From positions 1 through 41,106 of IMG/VR virus record IMGVR_UViG_3300009177_000021: DNA of 41,106 nucleotides; one strand, 5' to 3'. Below are positions 7,385 through 16,149 of this stretch, in pieces. Source of the DNA: a virus. Each line of letters starts with the position of its first letter. Position 1 is the first letter of the stretch. The position numbers were made by a program, and so were the translations under genes. The notes under the pieces are model-generated. The model did no database searches and was not told the origin of the DNA. It saw only the letters and a program-made list of their open reading frames with translations.

Positions 7385-8566
7385 TTATCCCGGCTTGTAA
7401 CTGCCCGCCGCCGTCTGCGCTCCGGTCGAGTAGAGATCGTTCAACCGTTTCCAGTAGTCCGTTTCCGCCGTGTGCTGCACGTTGTAATTCGTCATGTAGT
7501 CGGAGAGCGTCCGGTTGTTTTCCCCCAGATACGCCGCGTAGCGGTTCGCGTAGGTGTTCTGCCCGATCCCGACGGCGTTGTTGTACTCGCCGAGGTTCTG
7601 GTTGCGCTGGCCCAGATCACGCGACGCGCTGTCGGTGAACTGCCCGTACTTCGTCATGTAGTCCTGATAGGCATTCCCCCGCGCCGTCTGGTATTCGCCG
7701 GTGCCGTAGTCCTGGCCGTAGCGCGCCAGCGCCTTCTGGGTCCCGCCGTTGAGGATGGTGCCTTTCGCCGCCGCGGAACTTTCGAGCACGCGCTGTCCCG
7801 CGTCCATGCGCGTCTGATAGCCGGGCGTGGCTTCGACCTCCGCCATCGTCGGTTCGTGGAAATCGCCGCCCTGCCACGTCGGCGCGACATACTGCCCCTG
7901 CAGCCACGAGGGCAGCGGAGGCGGCGTGTAGTCGCCGCCGGTCCACGGCGCGCTCGAGTAGGAGCCGTAGCCGCCGAAGCTGCCGCCGCCGAGCGCGTTG
8001 TTCATCGCGCCGGTGAAGCCCGCCGCGCCGCCGCCTGCTCCCCCGCCGGCCGCGTTGTTCATGGACCCGCCGAAGCGATCCTGCCCGTTCTGGAACCACA
8101 CCGAGCCGTTCTGCTGCACGACGTCGATCGGGCCGTTGCCATCGCCGAAATCGATCTTGTCGTCGCCGACCGCTTTGGCATTCGGGAACTGCGCTTTCAT
8201 CGCCGCGACGGTCTGATCGAGCTGCCCGCGCACGACCGGCGTCCCCGCGCCGACCGCCGCCGAAAACGCTTTCGCGGCCGGGGTGTATTTCGCGGAGGAG
8301 TAATTCGGATCTTTCAGCTTGTCGGTGACGAACCCCTGCACGTCGCCATAGGTCGGCGCGGCCGTGGGCGGCGGCGCGGCGGCGGCGGGTTTCAGCATCG
8401 CTTCGACGGCGGCGACCCCGCCCGGATTCCCGCGATGCGCGGCGATCTCGCCCGCCGACGCGGGCCGTCCCGCATACTGCTGGTAGAGCGCGTTGATCTG
8501 GTCCGTGAACGGATCGCTCGGCGGCGGATTACTGTCGAACCAGTCGCCGTTTTCGTCGGTGGCCAT
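7385..8566 (-). CDS. putative ejection / internal virion protein
   Basis: 393 residues. The N-terminal third includes a small SAGEIAAHRG-type helix. The centre is Gly/Ala-rich (AGGGAGGGAAGF). The C-terminal 140 residues are helical and rich in Tyr, Asn and Gln: TPGYQTRMDAGQRVLESSAA, then GTILNGGTQKALARYGQDYG. That C-terminal pattern is widespread in podophage proteins annotated as DNA transfer or injection proteins. It lies in the run of four such proteins after the tail genes. Confidence 0.65.
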   Translation of the reverse strand: MATDENGDWFDSNPPPSDPFTDQINALYQQYAGRPASAGEIAAHRGNPGGVAAVEAMLKPAAAAPPPTAAPTYGDVQGFVTDKLKDPNYSSAKYTPAAKAFSAAVGAGTPVVRGQLDQTVAAMKAQFPNAKAVGDDKIDFGDGNGPIDVVQQNGSVWFQNGQDRFGGSMNNAAGGGAGGGAAGFTGAMNNALGGGSFGGYGSYSSAPWTGGDYTPPPLPSWLQGQYVAPTWQGGDFHEPTMAEVEATPGYQTRMDAGQRVLESSAAAKGTILNGGTQKALARYGQDYGTGEYQTARGNAYQDYMTKYGQFTDSASRDLGQRNQNLGEYNNAVGIGQNTYANRYAAYLGENNRTLSDYMTNYNVQHTAETDYWKRLNDLYSTGAQTAAGSYKPG

Positions 8567-8569
8567 GAC

Positions 8570-9298
8570 TTACCGTCCCTGCCCGAACGTCGGGTTGAGA
8601 TAATTCCGCATCGACGCCTGCCGGTCGCCGAGAAACTGGCCGTACCGGTTCTGCCCCCCGCCCCGTGCGGCTAATGCCGTTGATCCACTCAAGGGCGGAA
8701 ACTGCGGATCATCCTGCGGCGCGAACCCGCCGAGCGGCGCGCCAGTCGCCGGGGCGATCGGCGGCAGCGGCGGCGGCACGCCCGGATGCGGACCACCAGG
8801 GACCGGATTCCCGCCGGGGATGACCAGGCCATGACTGTCGCCCGCGTACGGGAACGTCTGCGGCGGATACGTCATCTGCGGCGCGTCCGGCGAGCCGACC
8901 GGTCCGCTCGGGGCAAACGTCGGAATCGGCTTGTCCGGCCCAACGCCCCCCATCGGGTAGTCCGTCGGCCCAATCGTCATCTGGGGCTGATCCGGTGAGC
9001 CGACCGGTCCGAACGTCTCGGTCGGCCCGAGCACCGGCGGCGGCATGTCACTGAGCGGCACGTCGGGCGGCGGCGGCGGGGAATACACACCTCCGCCCAT
9101 CGGCGCGGAATTCACCCCCTGCGACACCATCGTCACGCCGTTCCAGTAGGGCGTCCCGTCCGGCGGCGGCAGCGGCGCACTGAGCGGCGGCGTCCCCTCC
9201 GGCGCCCCGTAGGCGGTCGGGTTATACGAAGGCGCCATATTCGCCAGGCCGGCGCCGTAGCGGTTGTAGGGCGAGCCAGGACCGGAGTAGGCAGGCAT
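8570..9298 (-). CDS. Pro/Gly-rich virion-region protein
   Basis: 242 residues of which a large fraction is Pro, Gly, Tyr and Ser, so probably extended and disordered. It contains a repeated unit GPVGSPD(Q/A)PQMT encoded by two 36-bp direct repeats. The C-terminus (QNRYGQFLGDRQASMRNYL) looks folded or helical. It sits between two ejection-type proteins and may be packaged with them. No enzymatic motif is visible. Confidence 0.6.
   Translation of the reverse strand: MPAYSGPGSPYNRYGAGLANMAPSYNPTAYGAPEGTPPLSAPLPPPDGTPYWNGVTMVSQGVNSAPMGGGVYSPPPPPDVPLSDMPPPVLGPTETFGPVGSPDQPQMTIGPTDYPMGGVGPDKPIPTFAPSGPVGSPDAPQMTYPPQTFPYAGDSHGLVIPGGNPVPGGPHPGVPPPLPPIAPATGAPLGGFAPQDDPQFPPLSGSTALAARGGGQNRYGQFLGDRQASMRNYLNPTFGQGR
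8871..9011. repeat. intragenic 36-bp direct repeat pair
   Basis: Two imperfect 36-bp copies (8871-8906 and 8976-9011) both encode the peptide GPVGSPD(Q/A)PQMT. They point to internal duplication of the Pro/Gly-rich protein. Confidence 0.75.
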
Positions 9299-10546
9299 CT
9301 ACGCAGCTCCTTCAACCAACTGCGCGCCGAGTTTTTGGAAATGTGCGACCTGCGACTGCGGCACGGCTTTCACCTGCCCGTTCGGGGCTTGCATCTGGAC
9401 GGTGGCCTCCTCTGCCTGCACGCGCTCCGGTTGAGCCTGCGGGGTGATCGGGCCGGCGGCGGGCGGGGTCACGAAGCCCGGCGGATTCCCGCCGCCGCCA
9501 ACGATACCGGGCGGGGCACTGGGCGCGGGCGGCGTCGCCCACGGCAGCGAGGCGGGCGCACTCGGCGCGGCCATCGGACGGGGCACACTCCCGCCGCCGC
9601 CCCCGGACGGCAAGCCGAGGAGCGAGGCCATCCGGTCGTTCGCACTCGCGCCCGTGGCGAGATACGGCGCGATCCGGCCGCTGTAGTCGCCGTAGCGGGA
9701 GGCTTCCAAGGCGACTTTGTCCTTGTCGGTCTGGCGCGCGTAGGCGTCTTTCTCTTTCTCGTAGTCGAGCGCCTCCTGTAGATACTTCTGCTGCGCGTCG
9801 GAGGCGTCCTTGGCGGCGTTCGCGCCGATCTTGCTCGAGATGATGTTCCCCGCGATCGGAAGGCCGTATTTCAGTGCCGCCCCGCCCGCACCCGAGAGGA
9901 GACTGCTGCCGCCGGCGCCGGCGATCGTGTTGTAGGTCGATGGGCCGATGAAATTCCCGGCGGCATCGAAGGCACCGCCAGCCGCCGCCGCGCCACCGCC
10001 CGAGGCTGCGGCCCCACCGGCGCCTGCCAGTGTCCCAGCCGTGCCGAGCGCCCCTGCGGTGCCGAGCGCCGCGCCGGTCCCCGCTGCCGCGCCGCCCACC
10101 AGGCCACCAGTGCCGATGCCCGCCGCCGTGATGCCGCTTCCAGCACCCAGTCCGGCCGCGCCCGCGCCGCCCAGTCCCGCCGCGCCCGCGCCGCCGTAGC
10201 CACCCGCCATCGTCCCGGCTGCCGCGCCGGAGAATGCCCCGGCCGCGCCCATCGTCGCAATCGTCGCCGCCGCAATGCCCGCGACGATGAGCGTGTTGCG
10301 CACTTTATGACCGACCGGATTGAAGTTGCCGTGGTCGTCGAGTTCGACGTCGCCCTGATCGACTTCAATGCCGTTCGCCTGCGCGAGTTTCAGGATCGTG
10401 TCGCTCTGCGACTTCGTCAGCGTCGGATGGCCGGGATCTTTGCCCCACGCTTTCATCTGGTTCTGATACCAGGGCATCGCGCGCATCGCGATGTTGACCT
10501 GATCGATCGTCGCTTCCGTCGTACCGCGTTGGAGTGGAGCCGCCAT
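9299..10546 (-). CDS. Ala/Gly-rich putative ejection protein with hydrophobic core
   Basis: 415 residues. The N-terminal 80 residues look folded (helical, with LTKSQSDTILKLAQANGI). Residues about 85-215 are an almost unbroken Ala/Gly hydrophobic stretch, followed by a charged helix (QEALDYEKEKDAYARQTDKD) and a Pro-rich tail. The pattern of soluble end, long Gly/Ala membrane-active section and helix suits a protein that forms part of a DNA-ejection channel. Its ATG overlaps the preceding stop (TAATG). Confidence 0.62.
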   Translation of the reverse strand: MAAPLQRGTTEATIDQVNIAMRAMPWYQNQMKAWGKDPGHPTLTKSQSDTILKLAQANGIEVDQGDVELDDHGNFNPVGHKVRNTLIVAGIAAATIATMGAAGAFSGAAAGTMAGGYGGAGAAGLGGAGAAGLGAGSGITAAGIGTGGLVGGAAAGTGAALGTAGALGTAGTLAGAGGAAASGGGAAAAGGAFDAAGNFIGPSTYNTIAGAGGSSLLSGAGGAALKYGLPIAGNIISSKIGANAAKDASDAQQKYLQEALDYEKEKDAYARQTDKDKVALEASRYGDYSGRIAPYLATGASANDRMASLLGLPSGGGGGSVPRPMAAPSAPASLPWATPPAPSAPPGIVGGGGNPPGFVTPPAAGPITPQAQPERVQAEEATVQMQAPNGQVKAVPQSQVAHFQKLGAQLVEGAA

Positions 10547-11109
10547 TACGGTTGCACCTCAATCGTCGCCGTGAACCGCACAAACGTGGTGTTCGCCGCG
10601 TTCTGCCACGCCCCGAGCGTCTGGATGAAACACCGCAGCAGCGCGCCGCCGACCGTCGACTGCACCAGCCCCGTCCCGAACGTCCCGTTGTCGCTGTAGA
10701 TCGCGCTGTTGGTCTGCTGCACGGCCGCGAGTTTCCCGCCCGGAATCTTGACCTGCAGAATCAACGGCGTGCCGGTCACCGTCGTCGTCATCGTCTCCAG
10801 GCGAATGATCATCGTCGTGCCGATCAGCCGGTAGCCGAAGCTCACGAGATCGCCCGCCTGCACGACCCACGTCCCAACATCACTGCTGAAATCCGCCGCG
10901 TTGAACGGGACGACCGTCCACGCCAGCCCGAGGTTCTGCGCATTCGGAAAATCCGGCGCCGCGCCGGTGACGAGGAACGGTAAATCGACGAGCACCTCAA
11001 AGACCTTCTTGATGGCGAGAAAAAACGCGCGCCATACCTCCGGCCAGTTGCCGTCGCGATTGGTCGGCGGCGTGCGCAGCGGCGGATCGCCCAGGAGCAG
11101 CGGACTCAC
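10546..11109 (-). CDS. tail-region protein sharing a C-terminal beta domain with the tail fibre
   Basis: 187 residues from a GTG start that overlaps the stop of the gp10-like gene (GTGA). The first 50 residues are helical (NWPEVWRAFFLAIKKVFEVL). The rest is beta-rich, starts TWVVQAGD and ends AANTTFVRFTATIEVQP. The tail-fibre protein two genes upstream has the same layout (TWTVQAGD ... AANTTQARGQITYEVQ), so the two probably share a duplicated domain. It may sit on the tail tip or fibre. Confidence 0.65.
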   Translation of the reverse strand: MSPLLLGDPPLRTPPTNRDGNWPEVWRAFFLAIKKVFEVLVDLPFLVTGAAPDFPNAQNLGLAWTVVPFNAADFSSDVGTWVVQAGDLVSFGYRLIGTTMIIRLETMTTTVTGTPLILQVKIPGGKLAAVQQTNSAIYSDNGTFGTGLVQSTVGGALLRCFIQTLGAWQNAANTTFVRFTATIEVQP

Positions 11110-12602
11110 AGCTCGCCACTCCCCGGCGTCGCCTTCAGCCACGCGCCCGGCCCCCAGATGGCCCGCACGGGATCGGTCTGCGTAATCTCGATCACCAGCC
11201 GGTCGGCGCGCACACGTCCCAGCCGCCGCCAGATCGCGCGCGTCAGATACAGCCCCATGCGCCCCATCGCCGCCGTCATGCTCGCGCCCCAGGTGTGCCC
11301 GCCGTCGCGACTGACGCGCAGCCACAACTGCGGATCGACGCCCGGCCCGGTGAGGAGGCCGACCGGCGCCGCGAGGCCCACGCCCGATTCAATCCCGAGC
11401 TCCACCCGGTCGAGGAAGAGCCACTGGTTCTCGTCCGAGACATACGGCGTCCGCCGCAGGCGGCGAATCGTGACCCCGTTGTCCTGAAAGGTATTCAGGT
11501 CGAGCGTGTAGAGGTCGCCGGTCGCGAAATCGCCGACCAGAATCGGCTGCTGCCCCGCCGCGACGCCGCCTCTCGCCCGCCACCGCGTGAAGACGCCGCG
11601 CGCCTCGTCCCAGCTCGCCCGCTGATGCCACGCCTGCTCGCGTTCGTCGTAGCACCAGGTGACGCCGTCTTCGCCCCCGAGAATCCCGCCCTGCGGAAAG
11701 GTGAACGCCGCGAAGGGATGTCCTTCCTGCTCGTAGACCAGGACTTCACAATCACTGACGGTCGGATAGGTCGCCAGCGCGACGTCGATGGCCGGCGTCG
11801 AGATGCGCTCCGGCGCGTAGTCGGAGGCTCTGACGACGCGGCCGTGCCCTTCGGCGTCCTGACTCACCCAGATCACCGCTTCGCCGAGGATCGCTTCGGC
11901 GTAGGGCGACACGAGCCCTTCTTCCATCGTCGAGCCGGGATAGGGGACAAACGGATTGTCGGCATCGCCCGAGTCGTAGAAGACTTCGGTTTTTTTCGAC
12001 CCGAAGAGCCAGATTCGCCCGCGCAGGATGTCCATCCCGACGAGGTTGTCGCTGACCTGCGAGCGCGCGAAAAAGTCGAGCGCGTCCCACACCAGCCCGT
12101 TTTCGAGGTTGGAGTACCAGACGCGGATCGAGTCTTTCTCGAGGAGCAGAAAGTAGCCGTCGAGGAACCGCACCGTCAGCGGCGCGTGCGTCAGCGGAAT
12201 CGCGACGCCGACCAGCGCGTTCGTGACGAAGTTGAAGATCAGGAGATAGCCGCCGCCCGAGATCGCGAGCTGTTCCCCGCCGCGGCCGTTGCTCGCAAAG
12301 AACACCGGCAGCCCGTCATCGGGGACCGAACCGCGAATCACCGCCGTCGCGCCGTCGACGTTGATCTCCCAGAGCTGCGTCCCGACGACGACAAACGTGC
12401 GCCCGTCTTCCGAGAAGAACCCGCGGCAGCGCAGGTGGGGGATGGTCAGGAAGTACTTGAGGCCCGGCGTGCCGATCAGGGTCGATTTTTTCGCGTTGCC
12501 GGCCGAGGCGACGGTTTCGACAAAGAGATTGATCGCGGCTTCGGCGTCGATGTTCCGCGAGCGCAGTGTGTATGACGGTCCCACGAGTGCCGGAAACAGC
12601 AC
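11106..12602 (-). CDS. P22 gp10-like packaged-DNA stabilisation protein (tail hub)
   Basis: 498 residues, close to the 472 of P22 gp10. The N-terminus PSYTLRSRNIDAEAAINLFV and the repeated Trp- and Gly-rich beta blades are characteristic of this family. Its members form the tail hub beneath the portal and adaptor and help keep packaged DNA in the head. The place after the coat, adaptor and fibre genes agrees. The C-terminal half includes a blade with WLRVSRDGGHTWG, a BNR-like motif. Confidence 0.82.
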   Translation of the reverse strand: MLFPALVGPSYTLRSRNIDAEAAINLFVETVASAGNAKKSTLIGTPGLKYFLTIPHLRCRGFFSEDGRTFVVVGTQLWEINVDGATAVIRGSVPDDGLPVFFASNGRGGEQLAISGGGYLLIFNFVTNALVGVAIPLTHAPLTVRFLDGYFLLLEKDSIRVWYSNLENGLVWDALDFFARSQVSDNLVGMDILRGRIWLFGSKKTEVFYDSGDADNPFVPYPGSTMEEGLVSPYAEAILGEAVIWVSQDAEGHGRVVRASDYAPERISTPAIDVALATYPTVSDCEVLVYEQEGHPFAAFTFPQGGILGGEDGVTWCYDEREQAWHQRASWDEARGVFTRWRARGGVAAGQQPILVGDFATGDLYTLDLNTFQDNGVTIRRLRRTPYVSDENQWLFLDRVELGIESGVGLAAPVGLLTGPGVDPQLWLRVSRDGGHTWGASMTAAMGRMGLYLTRAIWRRLGRVRADRLVIEITQTDPVRAIWGPGAWLKATPGSGEL

Positions 12603-13631
12603 CTATTGCACCTCATAGGTGATCTGGCCGCGGGCCTGTGTCGTGTTCGCGGCGGCGCTCCAGTTCGTGGTGCCGATCAGGTCCTTGAACAGCGTCAGCG
12701 TGATCGTGCCGTTGAAATTCACCAGCCCGACCGCCTCCGCCGCGCCATTGTCTTTCACCAGCCCGAAATACGGGCCGAGCGCATTCGTCGAGGCGAGTGG
12801 CGTCGTCGCCGGGAGTTGAAACTGCAGCGAGGGATTCGGCACGCCCGCCACCGAGGTGGTCAGGAAATTCCACGCCACCGTCAGGAAGCGCCCTTGCAGA
12901 TACGTCCAGACGCCGCCGTAATCCCCCGCCTGCACCGTCCACGTTTGCGCGCCGCCGCCGGTAAACACAATCGACGCATACGGCAACGACAGCGATTGCC
13001 CCTGCTCGTGCGCGAGGAGCCGCCAGCGCGCCAGCGTCAGGTCATAGACATACGAGGCCGAGCCGAGGCCCGGATAGAGGGACGTCGCGCCCGTCGCCGC
13101 GATATTGGTCAGGCGGTTCGCCGCGAGCGAGGACGCGCTCTCCGACATCAGGTCCACCTGGCCGCTGCCCACCGACTCCAGCGTCAGGAGTTGGCCGTCG
13201 AACCCCGCCGCCAGCCCGGTGATCGTCAGGAGCGCCGAATTATTCAGCCGCAGCAGTTGCGTGCCCGGCGACAGGGCGAAATTATTCTGCGTCCCGGTCA
13301 GGGTCGAGGTGACCGGGCCGAGCGCCGTCGAGCCGCCGCCGCTCCCGCCCGCGACGATGTTGTCCTGGTCCCAGATCGCGACCCCGGTCGATTCGGTCAG
13401 GACGAAGCGATAGGAGCGGTTGAAGGCCAGATAGATCGGCCCGAAGAGCCCGGAGGGACTCGCCACCACCGGATTGCTGTTCTGCGTGGTCAGGGCGGAG
13501 TCGCTGTAGGTGGCGAGCGCGTTGCCCGTGCCTGCCGCGTACGTGGTGAGCAGCGCGCCGGGCGCCACGACGCCTAAGTTCGTGAAGACGCGGAGGCGGG
13601 GATCCGGGGCGAGGGCGGCGCCGATCGCCAT
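12603..13631 (-). CDS. tail fibre / receptor-binding protein
   Basis: 342 residues. The N-terminal 90 residues are the head-binding type seen in many podophage fibres: FTNLGVVAPGALLTTYAAGT, NPVVASPSGLFGPIYL, then a Tyr-Arg-Phe strand ending WDQDNI. A Gly/Ser hinge at about residue 95-100 (GGSGGGS) leads to beta-rich sections. The last 110 residues match in pattern the C-terminus of the protein encoded just after the gp10-like gene. It is likely to bind the host surface. Confidence 0.75.
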   Translation of the reverse strand: MAIGAALAPDPRLRVFTNLGVVAPGALLTTYAAGTGNALATYSDSALTTQNSNPVVASPSGLFGPIYLAFNRSYRFVLTESTGVAIWDQDNIVAGGSGGGSTALGPVTSTLTGTQNNFALSPGTQLLRLNNSALLTITGLAAGFDGQLLTLESVGSGQVDLMSESASSLAANRLTNIAATGATSLYPGLGSASYVYDLTLARWRLLAHEQGQSLSLPYASIVFTGGGAQTWTVQAGDYGGVWTYLQGRFLTVAWNFLTTSVAGVPNPSLQFQLPATTPLASTNALGPYFGLVKDNGAAEAVGLVNFNGTITLTLFKDLIGTTNWSAAANTTQARGQITYEVQ

Positions 13632-14024
13632 TTAGGGCACCGACCCCGCCAGCGTGCCCGCGAGCGGCTTGCTGCACACGGCGGCGGATTCGTTCATCAC
13701 GATCAGCCGATGGAAAATGCGCTGCTTGAGGGAGCCCGTCGTCGCGTTCGCCGCGTACGCACTCGACAAATTCGCCTTGTTCAACCCGAGGATCAGCGAG
13801 GCGCCCGTCGGCGTCGTGTTCGACGCATAGGTGCAGGTCACAAGTTCATCGGTGATGCCCTTGAGCGTGACCGACAGCAGGCCCGCGTCCACGTCCAGCA
13901 CGAGACTGGCGACGTGATACGCCGTGTTGGCCGGTTTGGTTTCGGCGACCGTGAGGGTGACGAGTTCCTGCGCGACGACACTCGGCGCGAGCAGGAGCAG
14001 CAGCACGAGCAGACGGATCTTCAT
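13632..14024 (-). CDS. small protein with signal peptide in the tail gene cluster
   Basis: 130 residues. MKIRLLVLLLLLAPSVVAQ is a textbook Sec signal peptide. The mature part is beta-rich with two cysteines that could pair (VTCTYAS and AVCSKPL) and ends in a Gly/Ser tail. It stands between two tail-type genes, where a signal peptide is unexpected. It might be displayed on the infected cell rather than built into the virion. The start is the ATG just before that signal peptide; the longer frame upstream is Arg/Pro shadow sequence. Confidence 0.7.
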   Translation of the reverse strand: MKIRLLVLLLLLAPSVVAQELVTLTVAETKPANTAYHVASLVLDVDAGLLSVTLKGITDELVTCTYASNTTPTGASLILGLNKANLSSAYAANATTGSLKQRIFHRLIVMNESAAVCSKPLAGTLAGSVP

Positions 14025-14031
14025 ACGGCCT

Positions 14032-15111
14032 CTATTTCGCGCTGACACAGATCCAGTTGACGACCGAGGAATCCGCCCACGCGGCGGACGGCACAATGGT
14101 GAGCACGGTCGTCGAGGCCGAGTAGCCCATCGCCCGCGCATTGGCCGCCGTGATCGTTTCGACACTGCCGGTGCAGTGCGGCGCGCTGGGAAACGCGGTG
14201 CCGCCAAACGTAATCGTGCAGGTCAGGGGACCGCCCGTCCCGACCGTCACGGCGCCAGCAAAGGGGGTGGACCCGGCGACGACCGCTGGCGAGCCGCCGC
14301 CGCACACCGACGCGACCGGGAGCGCGTCCACCTTGAGCCGGTTCCCGATGGCGCCCGCCGTGTTGGTGAGGTTGAGCGCGCCGGCCGCCCCGCGGGCGAG
14401 GATTGTGTCGGCGCCGGCGAGGGACGGGTCCGCGTTGGACGACCACCCGAGCAGGTTCGCGGCCCCCTGCCGATATTCCGTCGATCCCCACAAATGGCGA
14501 ATCACTCCCGCGACCGACAAGGCGGGAAACGAGGCCGCGGCCAACATCCAGCCGGTGCTGGGCTGACTCGTGAAGGCAATCGACGGCGCCGCCGCCGTCC
14601 CATCGGCGAAGGTCGATTGCCCCGCGATCGTCACCGCCCCGGAGAAGGTGCCGGTCGTCCCCGAGATCGCCCCGCCCGCGACACTGCTGCGATCCCGCAT
14701 CGCCGACATCGCCGTGCCGCGCGTCAGCGAGATATTCGCGCCGCCGGTCATCGCCGCCGTCGCCCGCACGCGGAACCCGGTGAAGCCGGTATTGGCGAAC
14801 GAGAACTGCCCGATGGCGGTCGTCGTGGTGACAATCGCCGCCGTCGCCGCGTTGTTGACGCCCACCGCGAACCAGACATCCGAGGTGAACGAGCGCGCTT
14901 CGAAGGTCAGCGTCCCGGTGAAGGTGCCGGTGATCTGCATCGTCACCGTCGGCGCACTGCCGATGTCCCAGGACGCGCAGGCGCGGGCGACCGAGCACTG
15001 GACGCCCGAGTCGATGACGGTGACGGTCTGCGGACTCACCGGCATCACCTGCGCCGTTCCCGTGTGCGCGAGCGCGAGCCAGATCGCCACGAGAAAGACC
15101 GCGCGTTTCAT
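14032..15111 (-). CDS. exported fibre-like protein
   Basis: 359 residues. A signal peptide (MKRAVFLVAIWLALAHTGTA, cleavage before Gln) precedes a Thr/Ala/Gly-rich beta protein. The centre has repeated GTxTGTFSGAVTI-like strands typical of trimeric fibres. The C-terminal 90 residues (VASVCGGGSPAVVAGST ... VNWICVSAK, with paired cysteines) resemble the C-terminal domain of many environmental phage fibre proteins. Fibre-like sequence with an export signal is the odd feature. Its ATG overlaps the preceding stop. Confidence 0.7.
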   Translation of the reverse strand: MKRAVFLVAIWLALAHTGTAQVMPVSPQTVTVIDSGVQCSVARACASWDIGSAPTVTMQITGTFTGTLTFEARSFTSDVWFAVGVNNAATAAIVTTTTAIGQFSFANTGFTGFRVRATAAMTGGANISLTRGTAMSAMRDRSSVAGGAISGTTGTFSGAVTIAGQSTFADGTAAAPSIAFTSQPSTGWMLAAASFPALSVAGVIRHLWGSTEYRQGAANLLGWSSNADPSLAGADTILARGAAGALNLTNTAGAIGNRLKVDALPVASVCGGGSPAVVAGSTPFAGAVTVGTGGPLTCTITFGGTAFPSAPHCTGSVETITAANARAMGYSASTTVLTIVPSAAWADSSVVNWICVSAK

Positions 15112-15389
15112 TTGTGCCCCTTCTTGCCGGGCTTGGCGTGCTCGGCTTTCTCAGCTTTCGCGGCGTCGTCCTCGTCGTCGGCGGCCTTCGCCGGCGCCGG
15201 CGCTTTCAGCAGTTCCGCTTCGTGCGCCTTCGACGTCGCAATCACCCCCGGACTGATCATCTTCGGGTATTCCTCGACCACCGGCTGCGGCACCGTCAGG
15301 GTGACGCTCTCGTCCTTCACCGCCGTCACGGTCCCCGTCAGCGTCACGGTCCCACCCACCACGACCGCCTGTCCCTGTGCATCGACCAT
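15108..15389 (-). CDS. small two-part protein: beta domain plus Ala/Lys/Glu tail
   Basis: 93 residues. Residues 1-45 form a likely small beta domain (VVVGGTVTLTGTVTAVKDES). The C-terminal 35 residues are a charged Ala/Lys/Asp/Glu-rich tail ending in GKKGHK, probably disordered or helical. It sits between the adaptor and fibre-like genes and is coupled to the next one (ATGA). No family is recognised. Confidence 0.55.
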   Translation of the reverse strand: MVDAQGQAVVVGGTVTLTGTVTAVKDESVTLTVPQPVVEEYPKMISPGVIATSKAHEAELLKAPAPAKAADDEDDAAKAEKAEHAKPGKKGHK

Positions 15390-15399
15390 CGGTCACTCC

Positions 15400-16143
15400 T
15401 TACCAGGTCTGTCCCGAATCAATGTCGTACTGCCCCCCGGTGCGGAAGTAGTTCGACAGGTCCGCCATCTTGAAATTGCTGCGCTTGAACACCCGGAGAC
15501 TCGTCGCCGCCGCGTCCACGAGCTCGGCATCGGCCACCGCGCCGAAGGGCTTCGCCAGTTTGCGCGCGAGATTGCTCACGAGCGTCTCTTCCATCCCTTC
15601 CGGCAATTGATAGACGGTCGTGAGATCGGCAAACGCCGCCAGCGCCTGCTGCAGGTAGAGCACGAGCGAGTTGACGCTGTTGTCCGGCACCGGCCAGAGG
15701 TGGATCGTCCCGAACCCGCCAGTCACGAACGTCGGGTTGTAGTAGACGCGGTCGAACTGCCCCGAGGCCATCTCCTTGATCGGAAGGCCCTGATACTGCT
15801 GGTCCGTCAGAATCCTGACTTGCACTTCGACCGCCGGGACCGGCGTATTCAAGAGCAGCGCGGCGTTGACGACATGCGCCTGACTCGCCGGCCGCGCCGT
15901 GTTGATATTCCCGCCGATCCCGATGGTGTAGGGCGAGGTGAGCCCGCCCTTGCCACTCACGAGCGGCGTGACGACGCGCGCGACGGCCGGGATCGTCAGC
16001 GACTGCAGCGCCCACTGGCCGAGCATCCGGTTGACGATCCCGAGCGCACTCTGCGCGTCGGCATTCGTAATCGCGTCTCCCGGCTGATAGACCTGGAGCG
16101 CCTCGAACGCCGCCGTGACGATCGACAGCCCGGTCGCGCTCAT
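15400..16143 (-). CDS. P22 gp4-like head-tail adaptor (tail accessory factor)
   Basis: 247 residues. An N-terminal helix pair (TAAFEALQVYQPGDAITNAD, ALGIVNRMLGQW) is followed by a beta middle with TIHLWPVPD. A C-terminal helix region, YQLPEGMEETLVSNLARKLA, leads into FKRSNFKM. This architecture and motif set are typical of the gp4 / head-completion family that binds beneath the portal. P22 gp4 is 166 residues, so this version carries extra beta sequence. Position after the coat block and before the fibre genes fits. Confidence 0.75.
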   Translation of the reverse strand: MSATGLSIVTAAFEALQVYQPGDAITNADAQSALGIVNRMLGQWALQSLTIPAVARVVTPLVSGKGGLTSPYTIGIGGNINTARPASQAHVVNAALLLNTPVPAVEVQVRILTDQQYQGLPIKEMASGQFDRVYYNPTFVTGGFGTIHLWPVPDNSVNSLVLYLQQALAAFADLTTVYQLPEGMEETLVSNLARKLAKPFGAVADAELVDAAATSLRVFKRSNFKMADLSNYFRTGGQYDIDSGQTW

Positions 16144-16149
16144 GCGCCC

